DNA from: Desulfovibrionaceae bacterium
GTDB taxonomy: Bacteria; Desulfobacterota; Desulfovibrionia; Desulfovibrionales; Desulfovibrionaceae
Assembly (NCBI GenBank): GCA_009783025.1
Contig: WRHY01000001.1
Span: forward strand, 1 to 64,000
Direction of reading: 5' to 3'
DNA: 64,000 bases
The stretch's first letter is position 1. Every line of letters starts with the position of its first letter. The notes beneath the pieces are model-generated. The model was not told where the DNA came from and searched no databases. It saw only the letters and a list, made by a program, of their open reading frames with translations. Positions 1 to 8,331 of the stretch are shown here, one piece after another. Made by a program: the position numbers and the translations under genes.

Positions 1-176
1 CATATAGCCCCGAGTTTCAGCATTTTCAGGAACTGGTGGAAACGGCGCTTATCCAGGCTGCCGCTGACGCCCGCGAGCTTGCCGAACGGACAGGAACAAC
101 GCTTGTCACTCGTGAAAGGCTGAAACCTGACAACGAAGGGCAAGTGAATGTGGAGGAGCGCAAAGTAGCGCCTTGA
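1..176 (+). CDS. C-terminal end of an unknown protein (5' truncated)
   Basis: The reading frame starting at base 3 is open from the window edge to a TGA at 174-176, giving about 57 residues that end in ...VNVEERKVAP. The fragment is acidic and looks helical at first (ELVETALIQAADARELAE), with codon use like the neighbouring genes. I do not recognise a family. The upstream part lies outside the window, so length, start and domain content are unknown. It faces the leftward gene that ends at 294; the 117 bases between them are A+T-rich with no clear terminator. Confidence 0.4.
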   Translation, partial: YSPEFQHFQELVETALIQAAADARELAERTGTTLVTRERLKPDNEGQVNVEERKVAP

Positions 177-293
177 TGTCATATAAGTTTACAGGATATT
201 TTATTTTTCCCTCAAAGGCGCGAATGTGCAACCGCGTTTGAAATTCGCAAGAGAGTCCAAAAAATATCCCGGCCCATTGTGTGATGAGTTTTT

Positions 294-1892
294 TTAAGCC
301 AGCATCTGGATGGCCTCGCGCATCTCCTGTTTCAGGCGGTTGCGCACGGCGGACTGTACCTGTGCGGTTGAGGAAATAAACTGGCCGGCGCGTAAATTGT
401 ATATCTGTGTGATCAGTTGTTCCTCGGCCTTTTTGGCTGCCGCGGGTTTTTTGCCGTCGTCGGACTGAAGTTTTTGTGCTCCCACCCGTTGCACGGCCTG
501 GCTGACGATTCTGGTCGCGCCCGAGGGCCCGTGCTGCACGGCGGTTGAAAAGAGCACTTCCTGCAAGGCCTTGGGCATTTTTTCAAAAACCAGGCCCGTG
601 GATTCGGCAATGCCCCGCATGGCGGGCTCAAAGTGGCTGGTGCGGATAAATTCACTCTGCAACTGTTCAAAGCGGTCCGGCTGCTCAGCGGCGATGTTGC
701 GCCATTCCGTGGGCATTTTACCGTTTCTGCCGCCAGTGTTGGCCGGTCCCGCGGCGTTCAGGCGTCCGGCCAGGTCCGGGGCCTTGTCCCGCAGGTAGGA
801 AATAAAAGCGTCCATAGTGCCGACCCGCGAGGCGATCTGATACTTGCCGTAAGATGTGCCGCCTTTGCGGTCATAGCCGATGGCGGCAATGCCTTCCGAG
901 CCGGATTCAAATTTCGCGGCCAGACTGCCCAGTCCCTTGTTGGCGGCACTGTAAAAACCGGGAACAAGGGAATGGTTCGGATAGGTTCCGGCGGACGGCG
1001 CTTCAGCCACATTCATGCGGTTGGCGGCATGGGTTCTGGAGTCCTGTTTGCCGGTCTTGGCTGCGGCCTTTGTTGTCGGCGCTGTCCGACTGTTCAAATC
1101 ATAGGGGTCCGGCTCAAGCTTTCTGGCATAGGTGGTGATGGAACGGGCTTCCTGCACGTCATAGCCCAGTTGTTTCATTGCCAGTACGGCGTTGGTTCCG
1201 GCAAAGCCGTGAGACACAAAGCTTTGCGGCGACTGTAGCCCTCCCAGGCTGCCAATCATGGTTGTGTAGCGGTTGTAAGCGCTGTTGGATGGTGCCGAGC
1301 CGGCCGGAAGAGGAGACTGGGCGTTCGCGTTTCGCAAAGCGAGGTTTTCCGGTCTGAAAACAGGGCGGCCGGTATCCGGGATTTCAAGACCCCCGGTTTT
1401 CCGGGTGTCGACCATGCCGATATTGTTCCTGCCCGTAATGGGCGTACCTGAAACGCGGGGCGCGGATTTAGCCACACGTTGCGGCTGCATTACGGCATTC
1501 TGCGGGAGCATGCCTTGCAGGCCGGGTTGCCCCAGGGCTCTTGCCTCCACGCGGCTTTGGCGGCTTGCGGGCAGGGCCGTTGCCGGTTGCGCGGCGGCCC
1601 CGGAAAGGGGGCTGAAATTTTTGCCGGAACCTGGGGACAGCGGCGTTTGCGCGGATGCGGCGGATGGTTCCGCTGCCTGCTGCTGAGGCACAAACCTGCG
1701 TGTCGGAATTCCGGCGCTTCCTTGAGCATTCTGCGCGCCGGGAGACGCTCCCCCGCTTTTGCCAAGCTCTGGGGGCAGATAGGAAGCGAAATTGTCCGCA
1801 TTGCGGCCGCCGGTATAGGTGCGTTGCCGGGCCTTGGCGTCGGATACGGGCGCGGCTCCGGCAAAGGTCAGGTTTGGCTTGCCGTTAATCAT
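294..1892 (-). CDS. Lysozyme/chitosanase-like protein with long disordered N-terminal half
   Basis: A 532-residue protein in two parts. Residues 1 to about 300 are low-complexity (Ala, Ser, Pro, Gln, Gly) with no obvious signal peptide. Residues about 310-470 form a compact domain with FESGSEG near 328-334 followed by GYDRKGGTSYGKYQI near 339-352. This FESG...GYD..GG.SYG.YQ pattern is typical of lysozyme/chitosanase-fold glycoside hydrolases found in phage tail or secretion-spike proteins, with E329 a plausible catalytic acid. The inferred role is peptidoglycan cleavage, perhaps during assembly of an envelope-spanning machine; the substrate is not shown by sequence. ATG at 1892 is preceded by a GGAG-like site (CAGGAGACTGCC). 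It stands alone, opposite in direction to the fragment on its left. Confidence 0.55.
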   Translation of the reverse strand: MINGKPNLTFAGAAPVSDAKARQRTYTGGRNADNFASYLPPELGKSGGASPGAQNAQGSAGIPTRRFVPQQQAAEPSAASAQTPLSPGSGKNFSPLSGAAAQPATALPASRQSRVEARALGQPGLQGMLPQNAVMQPQRVAKSAPRVSGTPITGRNNIGMVDTRKTGGLEIPDTGRPVFRPENLALRNANAQSPLPAGSAPSNSAYNRYTTMIGSLGGLQSPQSFVSHGFAGTNAVLAMKQLGYDVQEARSITTYARKLEPDPYDLNSRTAPTTKAAAKTGKQDSRTHAANRMNVAEAPSAGTYPNHSLVPGFYSAANKGLGSLAAKFESGSEGIAAIGYDRKGGTSYGKYQIASRVGTMDAFISYLRDKAPDLAGRLNAAGPANTGGRNGKMPTEWRNIAAEQPDRFEQLQSEFIRTSHFEPAMRGIAESTGLVFEKMPKALQEVLFSTAVQHGPSGATRIVSQAVQRVGAQKLQSDDGKKPAAAKKAEEQLITQIYNLRAGQFISSTAQVQSAVRNRLKQEMREAIQMLA

Positions 1893-2000
1893 GGCAGTCT
1901 CCTGGAATAGCGTTCAGTGCACCCTACCCCAGCAAATGACGTGCCATATCGCATATAGCCTTGGTATATGCGTATTTGTGGTCATCAAAGCGCAAAGATG

Positions 2001-2038
2001 AAAAAACCTGGCGTCAGCTTTTTGAAGCTGCTGCCAGG
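2001..2038 (-). terminator. Intrinsic terminator overlapping the 3' end of the thiL fusion gene
   Basis: Reading leftward, CCTGGC (2038-2033) with an inner GCAGCTT arm pairs with AAGCTG and GCCAGG (2012-2007), followed at once by six T residues (2006-2001). The hairpin includes the last codons and the stop of the gene ending at 2014. It closes the leftward antitoxin-doc-helicase-thiL unit. Confidence 0.75.
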
Positions 2039-3666
2039 GTCTCCAACTGCACTCTAGCCAATTGTTCCAACTCTTCGCTCAGGGAGAGACAGAAGGCCGG
2101 ATCCGGGCCGTGCACCACCAGACCGTGCCGCTCCATCCACACAGCGGGATGCGTTTTGGCTGCTTCGGCCACGGCCTGCCCCAGTTCCGGGCTTCCGGGA
2201 GGGAAAAAGGGCGTCCAGGCAATGCGGGTGCGGTAATTGTCCGCTTCCGGCAGGGGGAGATCCAGGCGTTTTTCCGGCGGCAGGACCAGGCTCAGGGCCA
2301 GCAGACAAGGCGGGTGGGTATGCAGGATTATTGTTGTGTCCGGGCAGGCGGCATAAAGGCCGAGATGCGCCGCGCTTTCCGTGGAAGGCTCCGGGCCGTG
2401 CAGATGTTGGCCGTCCGGCAGGGCCAGCAGGGCGAAGTCGGCAGAGCCGAGGCGCGCCTTGGCCGCGCCGGATCGCGTGATCAGGCAGGCGCAACGCCCC
2501 TGCGCCGGGGAAGCGAGCCGGCCGCTCGCATTGCCGTTGAACCCGGCCATAAGACCGGCTTCCCAGGCTTCCCGGCAGCAACGGATAATGGCGGCGGACG
2601 CCTCGGCCACGGCCGGAAGCGCGCGCTCTTTGCCTATCGGAACCGGTGAAAAATGATCAAAACCCCGTAGGTTCAGGGTCTTTCCGTTATGCGCAATGAC
2701 ATTTTCCCGGCAAACCCGGCCGAGGAAGCGGGCTTCGGGGATCAAGGCCGAGATCCGCGGCCAGAGAGACTGCGGGCAGGAGCCCAGCAGGGCGTAATCC
2801 TCCCCGCCGAGGAAAAAAAGTTCCTCGGGGGAAAATCCCAGGGACGAGGCGGCGCGCGCTGTTTCAGCAGGAACAAGGGCCGGGTCAAAAGCCAGTTCCG
2901 CGCCAAAACCGCCCAGCAGGCGGGGCAAGTCACGGGCCAGGCCGTCGGACACGTCCATCAGGGAAATACGCGCGGGGGAACCGGATCGGGATGCTTCCCG
3001 GGCCAGCAGAGCCAGTTGTTGGCCTTGCCGGAGCAAAGCCTCGGGCTTCAGATGGGCCGCGCAGGCTTTGGGCCATTCGGTCATGGCGGCCCGGCCTTCC
3101 TGCTCCAAAGCCCACAGGCCGACGCGGGCCAGGCCGCATGCGCCAATCAGGAACAGCGTGTCGCCGGGTTCGGGTTGATCCCGGCGTAAAAAGGGGGCGT
3201 CCTCCACCGGCTTTCCCCACACGGTCACGGAAAAACCCAACCGGTCGCCCCTGGCCAGATCGCCGCCGGATAAGGTCATGCCGTATTCGTGCGCCTTGCG
3301 CGCCATACCTTGCAAAACCCCGGACAGCGCGGCCCGGCTCAGGCCTTCAGGCAGCAGCAGGCCGAGAGAAAAGCCCAGAGGCGCGGCCCCGGCGGCAGCC
3401 AGATCGCTGACCGCCGTGATCAGAGCTTTTGCCCCGGCCTCTTCGGGCGTGAAATAAGAACGGCGAAAGTGCGTATCTTCCCAGAACATGTCCGTGGACA
3501 GGGCCAGAGTAGAGCCGAAAGCAACCAGTTCGGCGCAGTCGTGCCCGCGTCCAAAGGGAACATGCGGGGTGCGGGAAGGGAAAAAAAGGTTCACGAGTGC
3601 GAGTACGTCGTCCTCGCAGGCCAAGCCTTGATCATGGCCGTCTGTCCATGCTTCCGGCGTTCCCAT
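2014..3666 (-). CDS. thiL: Thiamine-monophosphate kinase fused to a class II aldolase/adducin domain
   Basis: A 550-residue two-domain protein. Residues 1 to about 340 are ThiL, the ATP-dependent kinase that turns thiamine phosphate into thiamine pyrophosphate: GHDCAELV (41-48, in place of the usual GDDAA), LSTDMFWEDTHF (56-67), GGDLARGDRL (134-143), MDVSDGLARDL (237-247) and GGEDYALL (287-294). Residues about 355-545 are a class II aldolase domain with candidate catalytic Glu at 430 (PSTESAAH) and zinc histidines in HTHPP (449, 451) and ERHG (514), so both halves look catalytically intact. Ordinary ThiL is about 320-350 residues, so the second domain is a full extra enzyme. The aldolase substrate cannot be read from sequence; FucA, MtnB and similar enzymes share these residues. 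Its ATG is one base beyond the helicase stop, so the two are almost certainly co-translated. Confidence 0.85.
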   Translation of the reverse strand: MGTPEAWTDGHDQGLACEDDVLALVNLFFPSRTPHVPFGRGHDCAELVAFGSTLALSTDMFWEDTHFRRSYFTPEEAGAKALITAVSDLAAAGAAPLGFSLGLLLPEGLSRAALSGVLQGMARKAHEYGMTLSGGDLARGDRLGFSVTVWGKPVEDAPFLRRDQPEPGDTLFLIGACGLARVGLWALEQEGRAAMTEWPKACAAHLKPEALLRQGQQLALLAREASRSGSPARISLMDVSDGLARDLPRLLGGFGAELAFDPALVPAETARAASSLGFSPEELFFLGGEDYALLGSCPQSLWPRISALIPEARFLGRVCRENVIAHNGKTLNLRGFDHFSPVPIGKERALPAVAEASAAIIRCCREAWEAGLMAGFNGNASGRLASPAQGRCACLITRSGAAKARLGSADFALLALPDGQHLHGPEPSTESAAHLGLYAACPDTTIILHTHPPCLLALSLVLPPEKRLDLPLPEADNYRTRIAWTPFFPPGSPELGQAVAEAAKTHPAVWMERHGLVVHGPDPAFCLSLSEELEQLARVQLETLAAASKS

Positions 3667-3667
3667 A

Positions 3668-5920
3668 TCAGTCCTCCATGCTCAGGTAGGCGGCCATGAT
3701 CACTTTCAGCCCGATGCCGGGAAAGTTCACCCGGTACTTGTCCGGCGGCAGGTGCTGCACGATTTTGCCCCGTCCGAAGATTTTATGGCGGCAGAAGCCG
3801 CACTGCGAGGGAGGAGTTGCCGGGCCTTGTCCTTGCCCCAAAGCTCCGGGCGCGTCAGTATCTTCGGCCGGGACCGGAAGCGGGCGGGGCTCTGCCGGCG
3901 CGGTTGTCCTGACACGCGGGGCGGCTTTTTTTTCCATCAGCCCGCCGGTGTAGCCTTCCTGTAGTTCCACATACAGGCCAGGGGCAAGCTCGCGCACAAA
4001 AGGGCTGGGCGCGGCCGGGATGCTGCCGCCGCTGCCCCGGTCATATACGCTGGCCGGAACATACAGCTCCAGAACTTCCTTGGCCCTGGTACAGGCCACG
4101 TACATCAGGCGGCGTTCTTCCTCAAAGTCCTCCGGCCGGACCATGGCATGGCGGGAAGGGAAACGCTCTTCCACCAGATCCAGGATCAGCACGGCCGCCC
4201 ACTCCAGCCCCTTGGCCGAATGGATGGTGGAAATCACGATGGCCTCGTCCTTTTCCTCTTCCTCATCGATCCGGGCCGGGTCTTCCAACGACAGGTCCGC
4301 CACCAGCATATCCAGATCGCTGTAGGCTGAGGCAATCTGGATAAGCTGCTCAAGCCCTTGCAGGCGGCGCGGGTAATCATCCGGATACAATACTTCCAGG
4401 CGGGGAGTATAGTGCTCCACCACGCCGGACAGCAGTGTGGCCGGAGGCGCCTGCATCTGCCGGGAGGCGTCGATAAAGGCCAGATCTCCGGCCAGATCCG
4501 GATAGCGCGACACGGCCTTGGCCAGGGCCGCGGCGTCTCCGGCCACGGCCAGTTGATAAATTTTCAGGCAGGTTTTGGCCCCCACGCCCTTGGACAGTTC
4601 CGCCATGCGGGTAAAAGCGGTGAAATCCAGAGGGTTCAACACCAGGCGCACAAAGCTCATGACATCCTTGATATGTGCGGCCTCGGTGTAACGGATGCCG
4701 CCATATTTGCGGAAGCGGATCCCAATCTTGTTCAGGGCTACTTCCAAAGGAAAGGAATGGAACCCGGCCCGGACCAGCACGGCAATGTCGCCGGGGTCGT
4801 ACAGACGGGTCAACTCCACGATGCGCGCCGCAACAAGACCGGCTTGCGTGCGGTCGGACATGGGACGCACGATGTTCGGCTTGACGCTGCCCTCGCGCCG
4901 GGTGAACAGGTGCTTGGCATAGCCTTCCGATGCATGTTCCAGCACGGCATTGGACAGATCCAACACCGGTTGGGTGGAGCGGTAGTTTTCTTCCAGGCGG
5001 ATAATCCTGGTTCCGGGGAATTGATCGGGAAAGCGCAGGATATTGCGCACATCCGCACCTCTGAAAGCGTAAATGGACTGCGCGTCATCGCCCACAACCA
5101 TGATATTGCCGCTGAATCCCGCGCCGCTGTCGCCGGGCACGGGATCCAGACCTGCCGTCAAACCGCTACCCGTGTCAGGGGCAAGCCCCGCCACTAGGCC
5201 GGCAATGCGGGCCTGCACCGGGTTGGTGTCCTGGTATTCATCCACCATGATGTAGCGGTGGCGGCTGCGGCAGTAATGCAATGCTTCCGGGGAGGAGCGC
5301 AGCACCTCTTCAAAGGCGAACAAAAGATCGTCGTAGTCCAGCAGGTTTTTTTCGCGCTTGAACGCGGCATAGGACTCGGCCATGCGGGACATGGTTTCGG
5401 CATGGGGCAGCAGGTGGGAAGCGTCCCGCCGGATGAGTTCCTCCAGGGGCATTTCCTTGTTCCGGCTTTTGCTCAGGATGCCGTTGATGGTCTGGTTTTT
5501 GGGAAAGGAACGGTCACCCTTGCCTGCTTTCAGCTCTTCACGGCAATGCTGCAAGGCGGCCAGGATGTCATGGCTGTCCATGACCGTGAGGTTTCTGCCG
5601 TAGCCTTGGGGCTGAAACAGGCGCAGCACGGAATAGGCATAGGCATGAAAGGTGCCGCCCTGCACCGCGGCCAGGCCGGGCATATCCTGATGCCGCACGA
5701 GCAGGCGCGCGCGCTCCAGCATTTCCTGGGCCGCCTTGCGGGTAAAGGTGAGGAGAAGAATGGAGGATGCCGGTACGCCCGATTCCACCAACCGGGCCAG
5801 GCGGTAGACAATGGTGCGCGTTTTGCCGCTGCCTGCCCCGGCAATGACCAGAACCGGCCCCTCCAGGGTGGTGGCGGCTTCATACTGCGCCGGGTTGAGA
5901 TCGCGTTGGTAGTCAATCAT
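3668..5920 (-). CDS. uvrD: UvrD/Rep-family superfamily 1 DNA helicase
   Basis: A 750-residue ATP-dependent 3'-5' DNA helicase of the UvrD/PcrA/Rep family, acting in DNA repair and replication restart. Walker A is AGAGSGKT (27-34), motif II is VDEYQDT (226-232), motif III includes VVGDDAQSIYAFRGA, motif IV LEENYRSTQPVL, motif V VISTIHSAKGLEWAAVLI and motif VI MYVACTRAKEVLEL. Residues from about 670 are a linker followed by a short Cys-containing C-terminal segment (QCGFCRHK) and a Tudor-like tail. Its start overlaps the doc stop by 8 bases and its stop is one base from thiL, giving a tight leftward operon. UvrD, PcrA and Rep cannot be told apart with certainty from sequence alone. Confidence 0.9.
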   Translation of the reverse strand: MIDYQRDLNPAQYEAATTLEGPVLVIAGAGSGKTRTIVYRLARLVESGVPASSILLLTFTRKAAQEMLERARLLVRHQDMPGLAAVQGGTFHAYAYSVLRLFQPQGYGRNLTVMDSHDILAALQHCREELKAGKGDRSFPKNQTINGILSKSRNKEMPLEELIRRDASHLLPHAETMSRMAESYAAFKREKNLLDYDDLLFAFEEVLRSSPEALHYCRSRHRYIMVDEYQDTNPVQARIAGLVAGLAPDTGSGLTAGLDPVPGDSGAGFSGNIMVVGDDAQSIYAFRGADVRNILRFPDQFPGTRIIRLEENYRSTQPVLDLSNAVLEHASEGYAKHLFTRREGSVKPNIVRPMSDRTQAGLVAARIVELTRLYDPGDIAVLVRAGFHSFPLEVALNKIGIRFRKYGGIRYTEAAHIKDVMSFVRLVLNPLDFTAFTRMAELSKGVGAKTCLKIYQLAVAGDAAALAKAVSRYPDLAGDLAFIDASRQMQAPPATLLSGVVEHYTPRLEVLYPDDYPRRLQGLEQLIQIASAYSDLDMLVADLSLEDPARIDEEEEKDEAIVISTIHSAKGLEWAAVLILDLVEERFPSRHAMVRPEDFEEERRLMYVACTRAKEVLELYVPASVYDRGSGGSIPAAPSPFVRELAPGLYVELQEGYTGGLMEKKAAPRVRTTAPAEPRPLPVPAEDTDAPGALGQGQGPATPPSQCGFCRHKIFGRGKIVQHLPPDKYRVNFPGIGLKVIMAAYLSMED

Positions 5921-6290
5921 GCCGGGCGACGCATTCCCTCAAGTCTTGCGCAATGCGCTCGAACCGCCCTTCGCGCAGGTCAATCCAAACCATCATGCGC
6001 TGGTACAGCCAGTCGGATTCGGCTTGCAGCCGCCAGCCATTGATACGCAAAAAAACATCACAGGCCGCGAAGGCCACACGTTTGTTCCCGTCCACAAAAG
6101 GATGGTTAATCAGCAGACTTTCCAAGAGCGCGGCGGCCTCTTCAGCGATATCGCGGTAATAACCGCACTGCGGTCTGAATACCGCCGCTTCCACCGCTCC
6201 CATGTCGCGCACGCCGGGCGCGCCTCCATAGCGGCGCAGCAACTCCAGATGCAAAGCCAAGACTTCCGTGAGCGTCAGGTATTCCCTCAC
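5913..6290 (-). CDS. doc: Doc-type toxin (Fic/Doc family)
   Basis: A 125-residue Fic/Doc protein carrying HPFVDGNKRVAFAA, the Fic core HxFx(D/E)GNxR. Short, single-domain members with this layout are Doc toxins of toxin-antitoxin pairs; P1 Doc phosphorylates EF-Tu and stops translation. The N-terminal segment YLTLTEVLALHLELL and the following GGAPGVRDMGAVEAAV match the Doc pattern. The start is GTG at 6290, sharing GTGA with the stop of the antitoxin, so translation is coupled. At the other end it overlaps the helicase start by 8 bases, an unusual arrangement for a toxin gene. Confidence 0.88.
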   Translation of the reverse strand: MREYLTLTEVLALHLELLRRYGGAPGVRDMGAVEAAVFRPQCGYYRDIAEEAAALLESLLINHPFVDGNKRVAFAACDVFLRINGWRLQAESDWLYQRMMVWIDLREGRFERIAQDLRECVARHD

Positions 6291-6526
6291 TTGGCTAACT
6301 CTTGGTATAGTGCGTCATACTGCTCCATACTGGCGTGTAAAGCCTGCATGACGCGCCGACGCGGGGCATTGCCCCGCTTCTGCTCAATATAATCGCGCAG
6401 GGCTTCGTCCACCAAAGCTTGCAACTGCCTGCCTTCTTGCCCTGCGATTTGGCGGAGCGCAGCCAGCACTTCCGGGTCTGCCTGCGTAGCAAATTTGACT
6501 TTTTTGGCTTCACTTGCCGGTTGCAT
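6287..6526 (-). CDS. Antitoxin of the Doc pair (ribbon-helix-helix-like)
   Basis: A 79-residue protein directly upstream of doc. The segment KVKFATQADPEVLAALRQIA followed by GRQLQALVDEALRDYIEQK fits a short beta strand plus two helices as in ribbon-helix-helix antitoxins. The C-terminal part (RRVMQALHASMEQYDALYQ) would be the toxin-binding tail. ATG at 6526 has a GAGAGG site a few bases upstream. The four-base overlap with doc and gene order antitoxin-toxin are typical of type II modules, in which the pair represses its own promoter. Naming as a specific antitoxin family is inference. Confidence 0.8.
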   Translation of the reverse strand: MQPASEAKKVKFATQADPEVLAALRQIAGQEGRQLQALVDEALRDYIEQKRGNAPRRRVMQALHASMEQYDALYQELAK

Positions 6527-6699
6527 AGGACACCTCTCGCCTCAAACATAAACTGTCATCATGAAATGTCAAGAAATATCATGATAAGATGCAGCGTGTG
6601 GAAGCGCGCCCCAAAATTCGGATAGCTCTGCGGGTCAGGCTTGCCGGTTCAATCGAATCAGCCGCCAGTGAGTCTCAAGGCTCTTGGCGGCGCTTGTGT

Positions 6700-6954
6700 T
6701 CATCCCCGGGCATTCAAAAAAGCCATCTGGCGCATGATTTCCGACAAGAACGCTTCAGGCGTGATGCCGAGCGCTTTTGCCAACAAGATCATTGTCGTAA
6801 CCGTGGGCGTCTGTACGCCTCTTTCAAGGCGGCGCACGGCTACTTCACTCCCTCCGATTGCCACAGCTAACTGCATTTGAGTCATGCCCGCCTGTTCCCG
6901 CCTGGCGCGGAGGGCGTAAGCTAACGCGGCGTTAAAGTTGGGGATTTGATACAT
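6700..6954 (-). CDS. XRE-family helix-turn-helix regulator
   Basis: A small (84-residue) Cro/CI-type DNA-binding protein: LRARREQAGMTQMQLAVAIG, SEVAVRRLERGVQTPTV and LLAKALGITPEAFL correspond to the helices of an HTH_3 domain that fills almost the whole protein. I chose ATG at 6954; a GTG at 6981 would add nine residues (SNCDKLSR...) that do not look like part of the fold, and neither start has a strong ribosome binding site. It diverges from the methyltransferase at 7055. A perfect 12-bp palindrome lies between them at 7004-7015 and is a natural candidate for its operator. No toxin partner is adjacent. Confidence 0.8.
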   Translation of the reverse strand: MYQIPNFNAALAYALRARREQAGMTQMQLAVAIGGSEVAVRRLERGVQTPTVTTMILLAKALGITPEAFLSEIMRQMAFLNARG

Positions 6955-6974
6955 GCGCGAGAGTTTATCACAAT

Positions 6975-7015
6975 TTGACACAGGCGCATGTTTGCGATAT
7001 TAAAAGACCGGTCTT
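6975..7015 (+). promoter_or_regulatory. Sigma70-type promoter with palindromic operator candidate
   Basis: TTGACA at 6975-6980, a 17-base spacer and TATTAA at 6998-7003 form a near-consensus promoter pointing toward the methyltransferase at 7055. Immediately after the -10 box lies the perfect palindrome AAGACCGGTCTT (7004-7015), covering the expected transcription start. The promoter overlaps the 5' end of the divergent XRE gene, so a repressor bound here could control both directions. Confidence 0.6.
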
Positions 7016-7054
7016 ATACTATCAAGCGCTATACCCATTGAGGACCCGGCGGCT

Positions 7055-7864
7055 ATGGATGATCACTATACTGAAAAGTTTTACGCCAGGCAGAGTAATC
7101 CAAGTCTGCGATCTGCCCAAATTGTACTGCCGCTCCTGCTTGATTTGACAGGAGAAAGACATAGAGTGGTCGACCTTGGTTGTGGTGTCGGGAGTTGGCT
7201 GTCTTTTTTCCATGAACGTGGTGCAGCCATTCTTGGGGTGGACGGTGAGTATGTTCCTCGTGATCAACTGATGATTCCGGAACAGTTTTTCCTCTCGGCG
7301 GATTTGAGCACCGGCGATTATTCAGCTATTGAGGGTATGTTTGATCTGGCAATCTCGCTGGAAGTGGCGGAGCATCTTCCAGAAGCCGTGGCCGATGCTT
7401 TTATTGAAAAATTATGCGCTTTATCAGATACTATACTTTTTAGCGCCGCAATCCCACTTCAAAGAGGCAGAAATCATATCAACTGCCAATGGCAAGGACA
7501 CTGGCACGAAAAATTTTCCGCAAACGGATTTGTCGGCATTGATTCTTTGCGTAGACGGACTTGGTATCTTGACGGCATTTCCAATCATTACAAAACAAAC
7601 ATGCTCTTATATATTCGTAAAGGGACTCCTCTTTACCAACAACTGGCAAAAGATGCCGACTTTATTCCGGATGTTGTCCATCCTTCCACTTATATGTTGA
7701 CCGCAGAGGATGCGAAATACCAAAAGAATAAACGACTCCACATACGATTAAAAAAAGTCATACGCGCGTTGAGAATTTTTCTCCGGCTTGACTCACCGCA
7801 ACAGGTGGCCGCTGCCAAACCGTTAACTGAACGAAAGCCGTATCATTGTGGGGTGTCCAGATAA
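7055..7864 (+). CDS. SAM-dependent methyltransferase (class I)
   Basis: A 269-residue class I methyltransferase. Motif I is VVDLGCGVGSWL (residues about 38-50), with an acidic residue after the second strand in AILGVDGEY and the motif IV-like region MFDLAISLEVAEHLP. The EVAEHL pattern is seen in Methyltransf_11/23 enzymes that often modify lipids, sugars or small molecules; the substrate here is unknown. The C-terminal 60 residues are basic and probably not part of the fold. The gene is clearly richer in A+T (many att, aaa and tat codons) than its neighbours, which suggests recent transfer. GAGGA lies about 14 bases before the ATG; the promoter at 6975-7003 drives it. Confidence 0.75.
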   Translation: MDDHYTEKFYARQSNPSLRSAQIVLPLLLDLTGERHRVVDLGCGVGSWLSFFHERGAAILGVDGEYVPRDQLMIPEQFFLSADLSTGDYSAIEGMFDLAISLEVAEHLPEAVADAFIEKLCALSDTILFSAAIPLQRGRNHINCQWQGHWHEKFSANGFVGIDSLRRRTWYLDGISNHYKTNMLLYIRKGTPLYQQLAKDADFIPDVVHPSTYMLTAEDAKYQKNKRLHIRLKKVIRALRIFLRLDSPQQVAAAKPLTERKPYHCGVSR

Positions 7865-8331
7865 AATGAGGCACTACCGGATCCATATTATCTTGCTATT
7901 TTTTATAAAAAAGGTTTGAATCACACATTGTCCTTGTGGAAGCGCGAATACGGAAGCGAGACTGTTGATACTGTCCCTTTTGGCGACAGCTCGTTGCGCA
8001 GGCGCAGGCGGCAATGCAAATTTTGCGAAAGCGACGGCCGCTGAGGCGGCGGAAGGTTTTTCCCGGCGTATTATCCGTGCCGGATTGGGCGTAACGCCCG
8101 TGTGTGGTTGAACCCGCCCCTGTGTCTGGCCGGGTAAACTTGTATTGTTGAACACCCTCCGCCCTGTGTCCGGAAACTATGCCTGTAGTTCCGGCATCTC
8201 CACAGCCATTCCCGCTTTTCGCGCCTCGGCTTTTGTCGGGCCGCCCGTGATTATTTCATTGGCGCGGCTCACGCGGTTATTGCGCCGCGCCGGGCAGCGT
8301 ATGCCTGTAATTTTTATTTTTTGAGGACTCT
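7865..8331. other. 467-base gap upstream of the RNase E/G gene
   Basis: No convincing protein gene. The first bases include TGAGGCACTAC (7867-7877), identical to the end of the long-hairpin repeat at 42080-42090, so this may be a remnant of that family. The rest is GC-rich with several short inverted repeats (for example around 8080-8110 and 8255-8290) and could be a structured 5' untranslated region of the RNase gene. E. coli rne is known to have a long autoregulatory leader; that this one acts the same way is only a guess. Confidence 0.35.

Noticed and set aside
6540..7870. Restriction-modification island or prophage remnant
   Set aside because: The methyltransferase lacks DNA-methylase motifs (no DPPY or PCQ type sequence) and there is no integrase, transposase, restriction enzyme or tRNA end.
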